A DNA stretch of 64,000 nt from Candidatus Aquicultor sp. (GCA_036504445.1 DASXVE010000025.1:62001-126000), one strand, 5' to 3'; counted from the stretch's first letter, positions 26,607 to 35,708 are shown. A program made the numbers and translations. Notes: a model not told the origin generated them from the letters alone.

Positions 26607-27467
26607 ATGCCGGTATTTAGCTTTTCAGACTTGATCTGGTTATTCTTTATCTTGTCGTTTCTCGTACCTATTATCCAGCGGCGGCTTCTGGTTATGCGCA
26701 GACTGCAGTTTTTGCACAAGATTGAAGAACAAAGAAAGTCGCGCTTGATTACGCTCATCCACCGCCAGGAAGCGTTGAGCTTTTTAGGGATTCCTCTTGC
26801 CCGCTACATCGACATCGAGGATTCCGAGCAGATTCTACGTGCCATCCGGCTGACCGATCCCAAGGTGCCGATTGATATTGTCATGCATACACCGGGCGGG
26901 CTTGTGCTTGCTGCGGAGCAAATCGCGTTTGCGTTGAAGCGACATCCCTCGAAAGTAACCGCGTTTGTTCCCCACTACGCAATGTCCGGCGGTACGCTGG
27001 TTGCGCTGGCCGCCGACGAGATAATCATGGATGCAAACGCCGTTCTTGGGCCGGTCGACCCGCAGCTCGGCGATGCGCGCGGCGGGTCTGTCCCGGCAGC
27101 CTCGGTTCTCGCTGCGGCCGCTATTCCAAACCAGAACCGTGACGACCAGACGCTCATCTTAGCCGACCTCTCGCGCAAGGCAATCGACCAGGTGCACGAT
27201 ATCGTCTACCGGTTGATTAAGGATAGGATACCAGAAGAAAAGGCGCGCGAGCTGGCGACAACATTGAGCGAAGGACGGTGGACGCACGACTACCCGATCG
27301 GTATCGATGAAGCTAAAGAGTTAGGGCTACCGGCAAATGGTGAGCTACCGAAGCAATACCATGAACTCATGGAGCTATACCCGCAGACCATGCAGCGACG
27401 CCCATCGGTCGAATACGTACCGGTGCCGTACCGCAGCCGGCCGACCCCGAGGTCGCGCGACCACTAG
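26607..27467 (+). CDS. SDH-family membrane-anchored serine protease (ClpP-like fold)
   Basis: 286 residues. An N-terminal hydrophobic helix (about 5-25) is followed by a ClpP/crotonase-like domain: HTPGGLVLAAEQIAFAL, then YAMSGGTLVALAADEIIMD with the presumed nucleophilic Ser in MSGG, and GPVDPQLG. This is the SDH_protease (SppA-related) family with a Ser/Lys or Ser/His/Asp site. Probably cleaves membrane-associated peptides. AGGGAGG precedes the ATG; nrdJ begins ten bases after its stop. Confidence 0.88.
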   Translation: MPVFSFSDLIWLFFILSFLVPIIQRRLLVMRRLQFLHKIEEQRKSRLITLIHRQEALSFLGIPLARYIDIEDSEQILRAIRLTDPKVPIDIVMHTPGGLVLAAEQIAFALKRHPSKVTAFVPHYAMSGGTLVALAADEIIMDANAVLGPVDPQLGDARGGSVPAASVLAAAAIPNQNRDDQTLILADLSRKAIDQVHDIVYRLIKDRIPEEKARELATTLSEGRWTHDYPIGIDEAKELGLPANGELPKQYHELMELYPQTMQRRPSVEYVPVPYRSRPTPRSRDH

Positions 27468-27476
27468 TGATGCAAG

Positions 27477-29285
27477 ATGAAACGACAAATTACTAAAATC
27501 AAGCTGAGCGTTAACGCGTCAAAGGTTTTAAGCCGGCGCTATCTGCTCAAAGATAGTGAGGGTAACGTCACGGAAACGCCGGCACAGCTCTTTAGGCGTG
27601 TTGCCAAAGCGATTGCCGCCCCCGATATGCGGTATGATCCGAGCGCCGGTATACAAGCGACCGAGGACGAGTTCTACCGGGCGATGGCTAACCTTGAGTT
27701 CTTACCCAACTCACCGACGCTGATGAATGCGGGAACGTCGCTCGGGCAGCTTGCCGCCTGTTTTGTTATACCCGTTAACGATTCCATCCCCGATATTTTC
27801 GACGCTGTAAAATATATGGCGATCATCCACCAAACCGGCGGTGGAACCGGCTTTTCCTTCTCCCGCCTCAGACCCAAGGGTGATCTCGTCAAATCCACTA
27901 AAGGGGTTGCATCCGGGCCGATATCGTTTATGCGCGTCTTCGACATAGGAACCGATGTTATCAAGCAAGGCGGGCGCCGGCGCGGTGCCAACATGGGTAT
28001 TTTACGCAGCGACCACCCGGATATTATCGAATTTATTGCCGCCAAGCGCGATGAAGGTGTTTTTCGAAATTTTAATCTCTCGGTTGCAGCAACGGATGTA
28101 TTCATGGAAGCGGTCGCAAGGAACGAGCCGGTTTCTCTCGTTAACCCGAGAACCGGTGAGGAACACAAGCGGCTTTCCGCCCGGTCCCTCTTTGATCTTA
28201 TCGTTGCAAACGCCTGGTCGACCGGAGACCCGGGGCTGTTTTTCATCGACCGCGCGAACCAGGCAAACCCGACGCCAAAGATCGGCTCGTTTGAGGCTGC
28301 AAACCCCTGCGGTGAAGTACCGCTCCTCCCCTACGAGGCGTGCAACTTGGGCTCGGTCAACCTCACAAAAATGCTGCGGGACGGTACCATCGATTGGAAT
28401 AAGCTGCGGGAGAGCGTGCATACAGGCATCCATTTCTTGGACAATGTTATTGATGCCGGCACATATCCGCTGCCGCAGATTGATGCTATGGCTAAGGGCA
28501 ATCGCAAGGTCGGCCTGGGTGTGATGGGCTTTGCGGAGATGCTCCTTGAGCTGGGAATTCCGTACGATTCCGAAGAAGCCTTAGCAACCGGCGAGCACGT
28601 GATGAAATTCATCCGCGATGAAGCCGTCGCCGCATCGGTGGCGCTCGGGCACAAGTGGGGCTCCTTCCCCAATTTTGGGGAAAGCACACGGGCAAGCGAC
28701 GGTCACAAGGCGATGCGAAACGCAACGGTTACAGCTATTGCCCCGACCGGCACCATCAGCATTATCGCCGGTGCAACCAGCGGTATTGAGCCGATTTTTG
28801 CGATTGCCTATGCCCGCAACATAATGGAAGGCACGACGCTTCTCGAAGTCGACCCCGTATTTGAGCGAGTGGCAAAACAGCGCGGTTTTTACAGCCGGGA
28901 ACTAATGATGGAGATCTCAAAACAAGGCTCCATCCAGGGTATTGAGCAGATACCAGAGGATGTTCGACGGCTCTTTGTTACGGCGTTCGATATTGCGCCC
29001 GAATGGCACGTCCGCATGCAGGCGGCGTTCCAAAAATATGTCGATAACGCGGTATCAAAAACGGTAAATCTACCCGAAAATGCAACGCTCGAGGACGTTA
29101 AGAATATTTACATTCTCGCATACGAACTCGGCTGCAAGGGTATTACGGTTTACCGCTACGGCAGTAAGAAAGAGCAAGTGCTCTACATTGGTAAACCTGC
29201 GGAGCGCAAGATTATCGCGACGCCGGTTACCGCTTCATCGGAGTATTCCGGCGGAAGCTGTGCGTCAGACTGCTGCCCGTTGTAG
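27477..29285 (+). CDS. nrdJ: Adenosylcobalamin-dependent (class II) ribonucleotide reductase
   Basis: 602 residues, the short class II form without an ATP-cone. Catalytic motifs: NSPTLMNAG, the reducible Cys in AACFVIPV, NPCGEVPLLPYEACNLGSVNL with the Asn/Cys/Glu radical site, and APTGTISIIAGATSGIEP. The C-terminal tail CASDCCPL carries the redox cysteines that reload the active site. Works with or without oxygen but needs B12. No cobalamin riboswitch is seen upstream. Confidence 0.95.
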   Translation: MKRQITKIKLSVNASKVLSRRYLLKDSEGNVTETPAQLFRRVAKAIAAPDMRYDPSAGIQATEDEFYRAMANLEFLPNSPTLMNAGTSLGQLAACFVIPVNDSIPDIFDAVKYMAIIHQTGGGTGFSFSRLRPKGDLVKSTKGVASGPISFMRVFDIGTDVIKQGGRRRGANMGILRSDHPDIIEFIAAKRDEGVFRNFNLSVAATDVFMEAVARNEPVSLVNPRTGEEHKRLSARSLFDLIVANAWSTGDPGLFFIDRANQANPTPKIGSFEAANPCGEVPLLPYEACNLGSVNLTKMLRDGTIDWNKLRESVHTGIHFLDNVIDAGTYPLPQIDAMAKGNRKVGLGVMGFAEMLLELGIPYDSEEALATGEHVMKFIRDEAVAASVALGHKWGSFPNFGESTRASDGHKAMRNATVTAIAPTGTISIIAGATSGIEPIFAIAYARNIMEGTTLLEVDPVFERVAKQRGFYSRELMMEISKQGSIQGIEQIPEDVRRLFVTAFDIAPEWHVRMQAAFQKYVDNAVSKTVNLPENATLEDVKNIYILAYELGCKGITVYRYGSKKEQVLYIGKPAERKIIATPVTASSEYSGGSCASDCCPL

Positions 29286-29295
29286 CGAAGCTATC

Positions 29296-30510
29296 CTAAA
29301 ACATGTAGTATCGTAGCACTTTGGGGGTGAGTAGTGCGCTTGGGCGGGTGGTGCTCATCATAACGCTCACAAACTTGCCGGCCAGCTCGGGGTGTTGTAT
29401 TCCCCTCTTGAGCATCCAATCCATCGATTTATAATTAGAGCGCGCAAACAGCTGGCGAATGAACTCACCTTGCCTGTGCTCGCTGAAGAAATTCTTTGCA
29501 AGAAAATCCTGGTATACCTTGAGCGATGCTGCCGATACGTCGCCTTTGTCCAGCGCACGCTTCATGGCGTACGCGGCTTGCTCCCCGCTTTCGAGGGCAT
29601 ACGCTATACCCTCGCCACTTAAGGGGCTGATGAGCGCTGCTGCATCGCCGACGAGCATGACGCCATCCGCAACAACATCGTGCCGTCCATAGCCCATCCG
29701 CAAATGTGCCCCTTTAATTTCGGTTTGGGCTGTCGCGCCGCTTAAGTCAATCGGGCTCGTATCTTTCTCAGCCATAAACCAGTTCATCAGCGCTTTTGTG
29801 TCGATACTGCGCTCTTTGAGTACCAATGTGCTCAGCCCGAGACCGATATTGGCCCCGGAATTTCCGGTTGGAAATATCCAGGCATACCCCTCAGGAATAT
29901 GCTCATCGACAAATACGTTAATGCAGTCATCCGGACCCTTAATGCCGGTATAATATGCTCTGACAGCAAACGCATGGGGCTTAACACACTCAATACCGGT
30001 ACACTTGGCGAATGTGCCGTGTGTTCCGTCGGCGCAAATAACCGCCCGGCAGGCGATCTCAACCTCGTCACCGTTATAAATTGCTTTAATACCGGTGATG
30101 GCCCCATCGCTGGTTAGCATGCCTGTAGCTTTACGGTTGGTATACACTGTGGCACCTGCGACCTCAGCGGTTGTTAGTAATGTGTGATCGAACTCAAGGC
30201 GTGGGACCATGTGAAAATGCGGGTACCGGCAGTCTTCCACCGGGATCTGCGCTTCGAAATACGACCCATCGCTTGCAAAGAGACGGGCGCTATCGCACCG
30301 GTGGTATTTTCCCGAAGTAAGCCAGGCGTACAACCCCATCTTATCGAGCATTTCGGCTGCACGCGGCCCAATGCCATCACCGCAAATCTTGTCGCGAGGA
30401 AATGTGCTTTTATCGAGGAGCGCTACATGTATGCCTTGACGAGCTAGAAAAAAGGCTGTAGATGCCCCCGAAGGACCGGCGCCAACTACTACTACATCAA
30501 ATTTTTCCAT
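29296..30510 (-). CDS. Geranylgeranyl reductase-family FAD protein
   Basis: 404 residues from MEKFDVVVVGAGPSGASTAFFLA. Dinucleotide fold GAGPSG, CGDGIGPRAAEML with the family Cys, a second motif ADGTHG, and GDAAALISPLSGEGIAYALESG closing the FAD site. Members saturate polyprenyl chains (archaeal lipids, chlorophyll, menaquinone side chains). Here reduction of a quinone or carotenoid-like chain is most likely, by inference. Convergent with nrdJ (ten bases apart). Confidence 0.88.
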   Translation of the reverse strand: MEKFDVVVVGAGPSGASTAFFLARQGIHVALLDKSTFPRDKICGDGIGPRAAEMLDKMGLYAWLTSGKYHRCDSARLFASDGSYFEAQIPVEDCRYPHFHMVPRLEFDHTLLTTAEVAGATVYTNRKATGMLTSDGAITGIKAIYNGDEVEIACRAVICADGTHGTFAKCTGIECVKPHAFAVRAYYTGIKGPDDCINVFVDEHIPEGYAWIFPTGNSGANIGLGLSTLVLKERSIDTKALMNWFMAEKDTSPIDLSGATAQTEIKGAHLRMGYGRHDVVADGVMLVGDAAALISPLSGEGIAYALESGEQAAYAMKRALDKGDVSAASLKVYQDFLAKNFFSEHRQGEFIRQLFARSNYKSMDWMLKRGIQHPELAGKFVSVMMSTTRPSALLTPKVLRYYMF

Positions 30511-30643
30511 AGTAAAACCCACCAAGCTATCGATAATAGATTAAACGCCAAGCGCAATCTCTAGCTAATAATATACCTAGTTTTTACGCATTTCAATCTA
30601 TCGTGCCTGATGGGTCGTACTAGCGCAAAATATAATTATCCGG

Positions 30644-30820
30644 CTATCTTGAGTACCGCTGTATGACTTGCTCGAGATTTATCTGCCCGTCGATAACCCT
30701 TCCGACGTAGTAACCGCCTATCGCAAGGATGACGCCGAGCAACACCGCACTAAACCCGAACGCCACCCAAGCGACGCCCACGATAAAGCCGGAAAGGATA
30801 CCTAGCTGGGTATTGGTCAT
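30644..30820 (-). CDS. DUF2273 small membrane protein of the Asp23 cluster
   Basis: 58 residues from MTNTQLGILSGFIVGVAW, almost entirely a two-segment hydrophobic hairpin with GGYYVGRVIDG in the middle, the DUF2273 pattern. ATG 30820 follows AAGGGGG. It sits behind amaP as in other Gram-positive Asp23 operons. Confidence 0.8.
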   Translation of the reverse strand: MTNTQLGILSGFIVGVAWVAFGFSAVLLGVILAIGGYYVGRVIDGQINLEQVIQRYSR

Positions 30821-30840
30821 AATTATAACCCCCTTACCTG

Positions 30841-31416
30841 TTATGCTACCCATTGCTCAACCTGCGCAATATGGATCGTCATGTCATGACGTGCAAGATT
30901 AATGCCGAGCTTATTGATCCATTCGCGGTTGATCGCTTTTTCAATACGTCGGTCAAGATCTTGGAGATTTGTATTACGCCGCACCGTAAGCGACGAGTGT
31001 GCAAACAGTTCACCGTTCTCTTGGGAAAATATCTGAGTATTTGTCTCAAGCACCCCAGGCATATGTTTAATAAGATTATCAATTGAATGCTCAACAACGC
31101 TGTAATCGACAACCGTTGTCCCCGGCCCTTTCTCCTCCACCTCGTACTCGCCGCCCACGATAGCCGTGACCGATGCGGAAAGCTGGCCGCGCAGCCACAA
31201 AGCGGCAAGAGCAAACACTACGATAAGGAGCAATATCGATACAAGTGCAGCGGCAACAAAGTTCGCCTGAAACAGCGCGATGAGGCGCTGGTATGGAATT
31301 ACAGCCCGCAGTTGCGCCGGCGATATCACGCGAAACGCCAAGAGCACGCCCACGAGGCTTGCCAGCGCTATCAAACCCGATAGCACAATTAGAAGTGCCC
31401 TGTTTAGTGTATCCAT
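30841..31416 (-). CDS. amaP: Alkaline-shock-response membrane anchor protein (AmaP)
   Basis: 191 residues with two N-terminal hydrophobic segments (about 7-30 and 54-76) and a soluble C-terminal part ending in an Asp23-like fold (LTVRRNTNLQDLDRRIEKAINREWINKLG). AmaP anchors Asp23 filaments at the membrane in Gram-positive bacteria. Lies between an AmaP-like paralogue and DUF2273. Confidence 0.8.
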   Translation of the reverse strand: MDTLNRALLIVLSGLIALASLVGVLLAFRVISPAQLRAVIPYQRLIALFQANFVAAALVSILLLIVVFALAALWLRGQLSASVTAIVGGEYEVEEKGPGTTVVDYSVVEHSIDNLIKHMPGVLETNTQIFSQENGELFAHSSLTVRRNTNLQDLDRRIEKAINREWINKLGINLARHDMTIHIAQVEQWVA

Positions 31417-31440
31417 GGTAACCCCTATTGCTACGCTTAT

Positions 31441-31992
31441 TTATGCTACGCGCTTTATCCTTGATATTCTCGCTCTCACCTGCTCAAGCTCATCATCGAG
31501 CCCAAGGGAAGACAGGTTAGTCTTGATATCGTTCTCGATTTCGGCGCGGACAGCTTGCCTATCGGCGATCGATGGTACCTCCAGTTCGGTCGCAACATCA
31601 AATGCCTCGCCATGCACTTGAAGTTCAACGTCAGTCGGTGTTATCGCTTCCTTATGCATATCCTTGGTAAGCCGATCCAGCAAGAATCTTTCGACATCTC
31701 TCCTTGGAACCACGGTCGAGCCCATATCGCTTTCACGAATTACAACATAGGGCGCTCTGAATGGTCTTACTTCGAGCACGAATAGCACCAGCGATACAAG
31801 AAATATGCCAAGCAGCAACGCCTGAACCGCCCCGGGGCTAAGCGACAGCAGTGACCGTTCCAAACTGGTTACGGGAGAGATAAGCGCCGGCACCCCTATC
31901 AGCCGCCCGATCAGGTAGAGTATACCTACCGCCGATCCGAGCATAAGCGCAATCGATATTATGGTTGCCAATACACGGTTAAATATCCTCAT
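31441..31992 (-). CDS. AmaP-like membrane protein, second copy
   Basis: 183 residues; hydrophobic helices about 7-34 and 57-76, followed by a soluble domain with VELQVHGEAFDVATELEVPSIADRQAVRAEIENDIK, similar in layout to the neighbouring AmaP. The soluble part is more charged. It follows the short Asp23-like gene by four bases. Confidence 0.7.
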   Translation of the reverse strand: MRIFNRVLATIISIALMLGSAVGILYLIGRLIGVPALISPVTSLERSLLSLSPGAVQALLLGIFLVSLVLFVLEVRPFRAPYVVIRESDMGSTVVPRRDVERFLLDRLTKDMHKEAITPTDVELQVHGEAFDVATELEVPSIADRQAVRAEIENDIKTNLSSLGLDDELEQVRARISRIKRVA

Positions 31993-31995
31993 ATC

Positions 31996-32334
31996 CTATA
32001 CCGCCAATATCAGGTCTTCGACGCTGATATCCACGCTCTTTACTAACCCATCCAAATGCTTATCGCGAAGTTCCTTCCAAATTTCAGAACGCAAGCGGTC
32101 GGCAACTGTGGGAATATGCGTTTTAGTAACAGCGATGCTCACCGTTACGGTGTAGCGGCGGTCATAGTCTGGTCCGAACACCCATACCCCCGGCACATCC
32201 AACTTAATCGGGAACGAATCGCCGACCGGCACCGAGCTTACAGGCGAGACGCCCTTCATGCGACTGACCGCTGTAGCAACACTATGTGCGATCTCCTTTT
32301 TCTGCTCGAGCATATTATGCGACACGACTTTCAC
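31996..32334 (-). CDS. Short Asp23-like protein
   Basis: 112 residues with the alternating strand/helix pattern of Asp23/Gls24 proteins (TVTVSIAVTKTHIPTVADRLRSEIWKEL). GTG 32334 overlaps the asp23 gene by 20 bases and has AGGAAA just before; ATG 32313 is an alternative start with no visible site. Family assignment is by layout and context rather than strong motifs. Confidence 0.65.
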   Translation of the reverse strand: MKVVSHNMLEQKKEIAHSVATAVSRMKGVSPVSSVPVGDSFPIKLDVPGVWVFGPDYDRRYTVTVSIAVTKTHIPTVADRLRSEIWKELRDKHLDGLVKSVDISVEDLILAV

Positions 32335-32779
32335 TTTCCTGCTGTTGTTGCTGTTGTTGCGCTTCCTGTGGGAAGAACAGATCGCTTACGATGATGTTCA
32401 CTTCCTTGGCGCGCAACCCGGTCAACGAGTTTATCTGATTCATAACGTTTTGCCTGACTGCATTGGTAACATCAGGAATACTTTGGCCGTAGTCGACAAT
32501 CATGCTAAGGTCGACGATGGCTTCTTCCTGCCCTACTTCGACATCGACGCCGGCGGTCCGCTGTACTCCCCTTGACCCGGTAATTCGTTGAATTGCACCG
32601 CCGATAGCGCGTTCCGTTGTGCCGCCCAGCGCATGGACACCTTCCACCTCGCGGGCCGCAATGCTGGCGATTTTTGCTACGACAGCATCAGAAATCGTAG
32701 TGTTGCCCAGACCTTGGCTTTGTAATTGGCTCGTCTGTTCGCCGGTATCCATGGGTTGATTGGCTTTAGCCTCTGCCAT
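32315..32779 (-). CDS. asp23: Asp23/Gls24 family envelope stress protein
   Basis: 154 residues. The core runs from ISDAVVAKIASIAAREVEGVHALGG through VDVEVGQEEAIVDLSMIVDYGQSIPDVTNAVRQNV, the Asp23 signature. A low-complexity Gln stretch (seven Q) and a Ser/Glu tail end it. GGAGG lies a few bases before the ATG. First of five leftward genes likely forming a membrane-anchored Asp23 stress module. Confidence 0.9.
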   Translation of the reverse strand: MAEAKANQPMDTGEQTSQLQSQGLGNTTISDAVVAKIASIAAREVEGVHALGGTTERAIGGAIQRITGSRGVQRTAGVDVEVGQEEAIVDLSMIVDYGQSIPDVTNAVRQNVMNQINSLTGLRAKEVNIIVSDLFFPQEAQQQQQQQESESRVA

Positions 32780-33032
32780 AAAAAGACCTCCTTCGCTTCA
32801 TGGTTGCTTTTTATTACCCATAAAACCGCAGTATGCGTCGAAAAAACTCCACGCCACCGGAGGCTCTTTTATCGCGCTATAATCATCTGATGCTATATAT
32901 GCCAGTTGAGGTGGTATTTTTATCACTTATTCTACGCATAGTGCAGCAAAGCACGGTAAATCATATTTGCAAAAGTGAAGGCCGCAAAAGCTCATGGCGT
33001 CTATAGAATTGATTGTTCGACAGGAGGTATGG

Positions 33033-34946
33033 CTACTTCGAGTAACTCTGGTGCTCTTGCAGTGTTTCGATTTCGTCGCTCATGTAGCCGAGCGCTTTGA
33101 AGTCCATCATACCGTTTGAGGAATGGCAGGCATCACATGCAAGACCGTTGCGGTTGATTCCGTGGTTAAGCTGTCTGATTCGCTTTTGCTCGACCCGCGT
33201 CCACTTTGGCGGTTTGATGCCCGCCGCATTTGCAGCTCTTCGTACCGCGAGGGCGAAGTCGCCGGTTTGCGCAAACACGACCGGGTTTGCCGTAACGCGG
33301 GTTTCTTTGACGATATCGAACCCGATGACATATGTATATTGCCTGAACGGATAAATCTTGGCTTTCCTATCTTCCCGGGTGGCGTTGGGCCAACCGCTCG
33401 GGTCGGCAGAGCCGTTAAACCACAAAAATTCCTGGTGTTTGTTAGCCGCACCGGTGGCAGCTTCTTCAAAAAGACCATCGCCGTCACGATCGGCGCCGCG
33501 TGTCGTATCCAGAACCGACAAGCCGGTCACCCCGGTTATGTGACATATTTGGCAGGCCAGTCTCACTGTATGCAGGTCGATACTTGCAATCCCGTGTTTA
33601 AAATCGGCGTGGCAAGATGTACACGAACGAACATTGCTTCCAGTTGTTTTACGGCTGCTCGCCACGTGACAGCTTTGGCACGATATATTCTGCGCCGCGT
33701 GCACGTCGGAAGCCGCCGTATAGGGCGTTCCATCCAAGTCAACCAGAGAGTCTTGATGACAGCGCAGGCATTGCGGAGCGGCCGGTTTGCCGACCGATGC
33801 CGCTGTTTTTGCGCTCGCATCCTCAACCCACTTATTTATACCGCTTACAGTAGTAACCTTACGCTGTCTCATGTCATATATCGAAGCGTGGCATATCAGA
33901 CATTCGACAGTTGTTGACGGTGTAATGCCGGATGATGCGGCCCCGGCAGACACTGATGCTTTCTCAGAAGAATTGCTGCTGTGACAGCGGCCACAGCCAC
34001 CGCTCCGTATCTCGCCGCTCTCGGTCTCAAGGCGATATGCCCAGATAGACGGATTAAGCGAGCGGCTCTCCGCCGCATCGATACCGGCAGCTGTTAGTTG
34101 CTTGGTGGTAAGTTTCCCATGAACATTATGCGAAGCCTCACCGCCTACTGAAATGTGGCACTTGAGACAGGTTTCAGTACCTGTATATCCACCAACATTT
34201 TCAATCGCCCCGGTATGGTCCATCTCAAAGGCTGCATTAAAGGTGTGGCATGCTTTGCACGAGACGCCACCGGCCAGGTTTTTACCATCAACCGACGTAA
34301 GCCTACCCGCCTTAATAATCTTTACCACATGTGCGTTTATGCCGTTATGGCACGTCGTGCAATCGGTTGAAAGGCGTTTGTTCTTATGACACGCTATACA
34401 GGTTTTCATCTGCGGTTTGTCACTTCCGCTCATGCCGGGTGCGGGATGAGCGATCTCTTTATGACACTCGATACACGTAACGCCTGCTGCGCTATGTGCC
34501 GGATGGAAATTTATTGCGCTTTTACTTGCATGCGTCTTGATGTTTTTAAATGTCGACGGATGGCAGCTGATGCAGTTATTATTATCAACCGGCGCCGCTG
34601 AGCTGATGGGCAGTTTTGTGAGGTGCGCGACAAGCCGGTTTAATGTCGCCTGGCCACCAAGACTTGCTTCTGATGAGCGCTTATTGTGGCACGCATTACA
34701 CGTAATACTCTTATGGGCAGATGCACGCCACGAGCGATCGTAGGTGTTCATCTCGTGACACACTACGCAGTTCGCCGGCTTGCTGTAAAATGCAGCTGAG
34801 CCGACAGCAAACATCATGACCAGCAGCACCAGCGATGAGGCTGCTGTCATAAATACTTTTTGTGACTGTTGTGTCTGCTGCCTAGTCCGGCCGGCGTGCA
34901 ACGAGCGACGTCCGGTACCCGGCATCGAGTCTGGCCAAGGCTTCAT
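33033..34946 (-). CDS. Membrane-anchored multihaem cytochrome c, 15 CxxCH motifs
   Basis: 637 residues with 15 CxxCH haem sites: CVVCH, CNACH, CISCH, CIECH, CIACH, CTTCH, CKACH, CLKCH, CGRCH, CLICH, CLRCH, CQSCH, CTSCH, CQICH and CDACH. One hydrophobic helix (about 31-53) precedes the first motif, as in NapC/NirT-type or tethered cytochromes. After haem 14 there is a haem-free stretch of about 125 residues before the last site. It should pass electrons from the quinone pool or across the envelope. No cytochrome maturation genes or porin are in the window. The upstream neighbour is divergent. Confidence 0.9.
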   Translation of the reverse strand: MKPWPDSMPGTGRRSLHAGRTRQQTQQSQKVFMTAASSLVLLVMMFAVGSAAFYSKPANCVVCHEMNTYDRSWRASAHKSITCNACHNKRSSEASLGGQATLNRLVAHLTKLPISSAAPVDNNNCISCHPSTFKNIKTHASKSAINFHPAHSAAGVTCIECHKEIAHPAPGMSGSDKPQMKTCIACHKNKRLSTDCTTCHNGINAHVVKIIKAGRLTSVDGKNLAGGVSCKACHTFNAAFEMDHTGAIENVGGYTGTETCLKCHISVGGEASHNVHGKLTTKQLTAAGIDAAESRSLNPSIWAYRLETESGEIRSGGCGRCHSSNSSEKASVSAGAASSGITPSTTVECLICHASIYDMRQRKVTTVSGINKWVEDASAKTAASVGKPAAPQCLRCHQDSLVDLDGTPYTAASDVHAAQNISCQSCHVASSRKTTGSNVRSCTSCHADFKHGIASIDLHTVRLACQICHITGVTGLSVLDTTRGADRDGDGLFEEAATGAANKHQEFLWFNGSADPSGWPNATREDRKAKIYPFRQYTYVIGFDIVKETRVTANPVVFAQTGDFALAVRRAANAAGIKPPKWTRVEQKRIRQLNHGINRNGLACDACHSSNGMMDFKALGYMSDEIETLQEHQSYSK

Positions 34947-35061
34947 GGTAGTTCCATCGGCATATAGGATTGTGCGCTTTACTGACCTTCATAGTGAATA
35001 TGTTTCGACTGCTGTGGGTATAACGTCGCGTAAACATGAGCCAATTTGTGAAGGAGGAGTT

Positions 35062-35463
35062 ATGGCGACACGGGAAGAAATATTCGACCAGATGGAGCAG
35101 ATGCTTGGGCGGGTACCATCGTTTATGGTAACACTCCCCGAAACGGTGCTTGAATCTGACTGGAACACTATGAAATCGTTCGAGTTCAGCAATACTAAAC
35201 TGTCGGCAATACAAAAACACCTGATCGGTGTCGGGGTTGCCGCCGCTAATAGTTGTGAGCATATGTCGCTCTGGCACGGCATGATGGCGATGGCGCTCGG
35301 CGCAACCGACGAGCAAATCGACGAAGCATTGCTGACCGCCAAGCTTTCATCGGGCTGGAGCACATATCTGGAGGGCTCGATGGTTGATATGGACCAATTC
35401 ACCGATGAAGCGGTGCAAATCGGCCAGTTCATACAAACCAACAAAGGAATGAAGGCAGCGTAG
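35062..35463 (+). CDS. Carboxymuconolactone decarboxylase/AhpD-like protein
   Basis: 133 residues from MATREEIFDQMEQMLGRVPSF; AAGGAGGAG precedes ATG 35062. The helical core IGVGVAAANSCEHMSLWHGMMAMALGATDEQIDEALLTAKL matches the CMD/AhpD fold, but the usual CxxC redox pair is reduced to one Cys (SCEHMS). It is therefore unlikely to be a standard AhpD disulfide reductase. Divergent from the multihaem cytochrome with about 115 bases between, so the two may share control. Confidence 0.8.
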   Translation: MATREEIFDQMEQMLGRVPSFMVTLPETVLESDWNTMKSFEFSNTKLSAIQKHLIGVGVAAANSCEHMSLWHGMMAMALGATDEQIDEALLTAKLSSGWSTYLEGSMVDMDQFTDEAVQIGQFIQTNKGMKAA

Positions 35464-35521
35464 CATTTGGGGTTTCGTTAAGATTTCCTTAAAACGTTAG
35501 ACTTAGAAAACTAGAAGACGT

Positions 35522-35552
35522 AAAAACCCGCTCAGAGGTTGAGCGGGTTTTA
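35522..35552. terminator. Bidirectional terminator after the AhpD-like gene
   Basis: Twelve-base stem AAAACCCGCTCA/TGAGCGGGTTTT around GAGGT, with A and T runs on its two sides. Confidence 0.8.
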
Positions 35553-35619
35553 ATTTATCCTACCGCTCGATTGAGCAATAGTTGTGCATAAGAAAAGGCC
35601 ACCCTAAAGTAGCCTTACG

Positions 35620-35648
35620 TGGCGGAGGTAAATGGGAACCAAACCCAT
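35620..35648. repeat. Decayed copy of the tRNA-Sec 3' end (distal attachment remnant)
   Basis: TGGCGGAGGT matches the tRNA-Sec CCA end and acceptor exactly, followed by TGGGAA and AACCCA of the T arm in register with 38320-38348, with scattered changes. Same orientation as the tRNA, so the 2.7 kb between the copies has the shape of an integrated element. Confidence 0.6.
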
Positions 35649-35684
35649 TAATTTATATGGTCTAATAAGGAATAACCAAAGGAT

Positions 35685-35708
35685 GAAAGTTCTACGCGTA
35701 GAACTTTC
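35685..35708. other. Perfect 24-bp palindrome near the left island border
   Basis: GAAAGTTCTACG followed directly by its reverse complement, with no loop. It lies 37 bases inside the decayed attachment copy. There is no T run, so it is not an obvious terminator; a protein site or a resolution/transfer site is possible. Confidence 0.6.

Noticed and set aside
26096-27476. Cobalamin riboswitch for the B12-dependent reductase
   Set aside because: The gene starts ten bases after the protease gene and no B12-box-like sequence was seen in the 170-base or 120-base gaps upstream.
32780-33030. Sigma-B-type promoter for the asp23 operon
   Set aside because: An isolated GGGTAA is present, but no GTTTAA-like element lies 13-15 bases upstream of it.
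34989-35444. Leftward frame opposite the AhpD-like gene
   Set aside because: Antisense to a gene with a strong ribosome site and a CMD fold; no domain seen.
35062-35463. Selenoprotein reading of the AhpD-like gene
   Set aside because: No in-frame UGA occurs at the CxxC position; the residue is a plain Ser codon.
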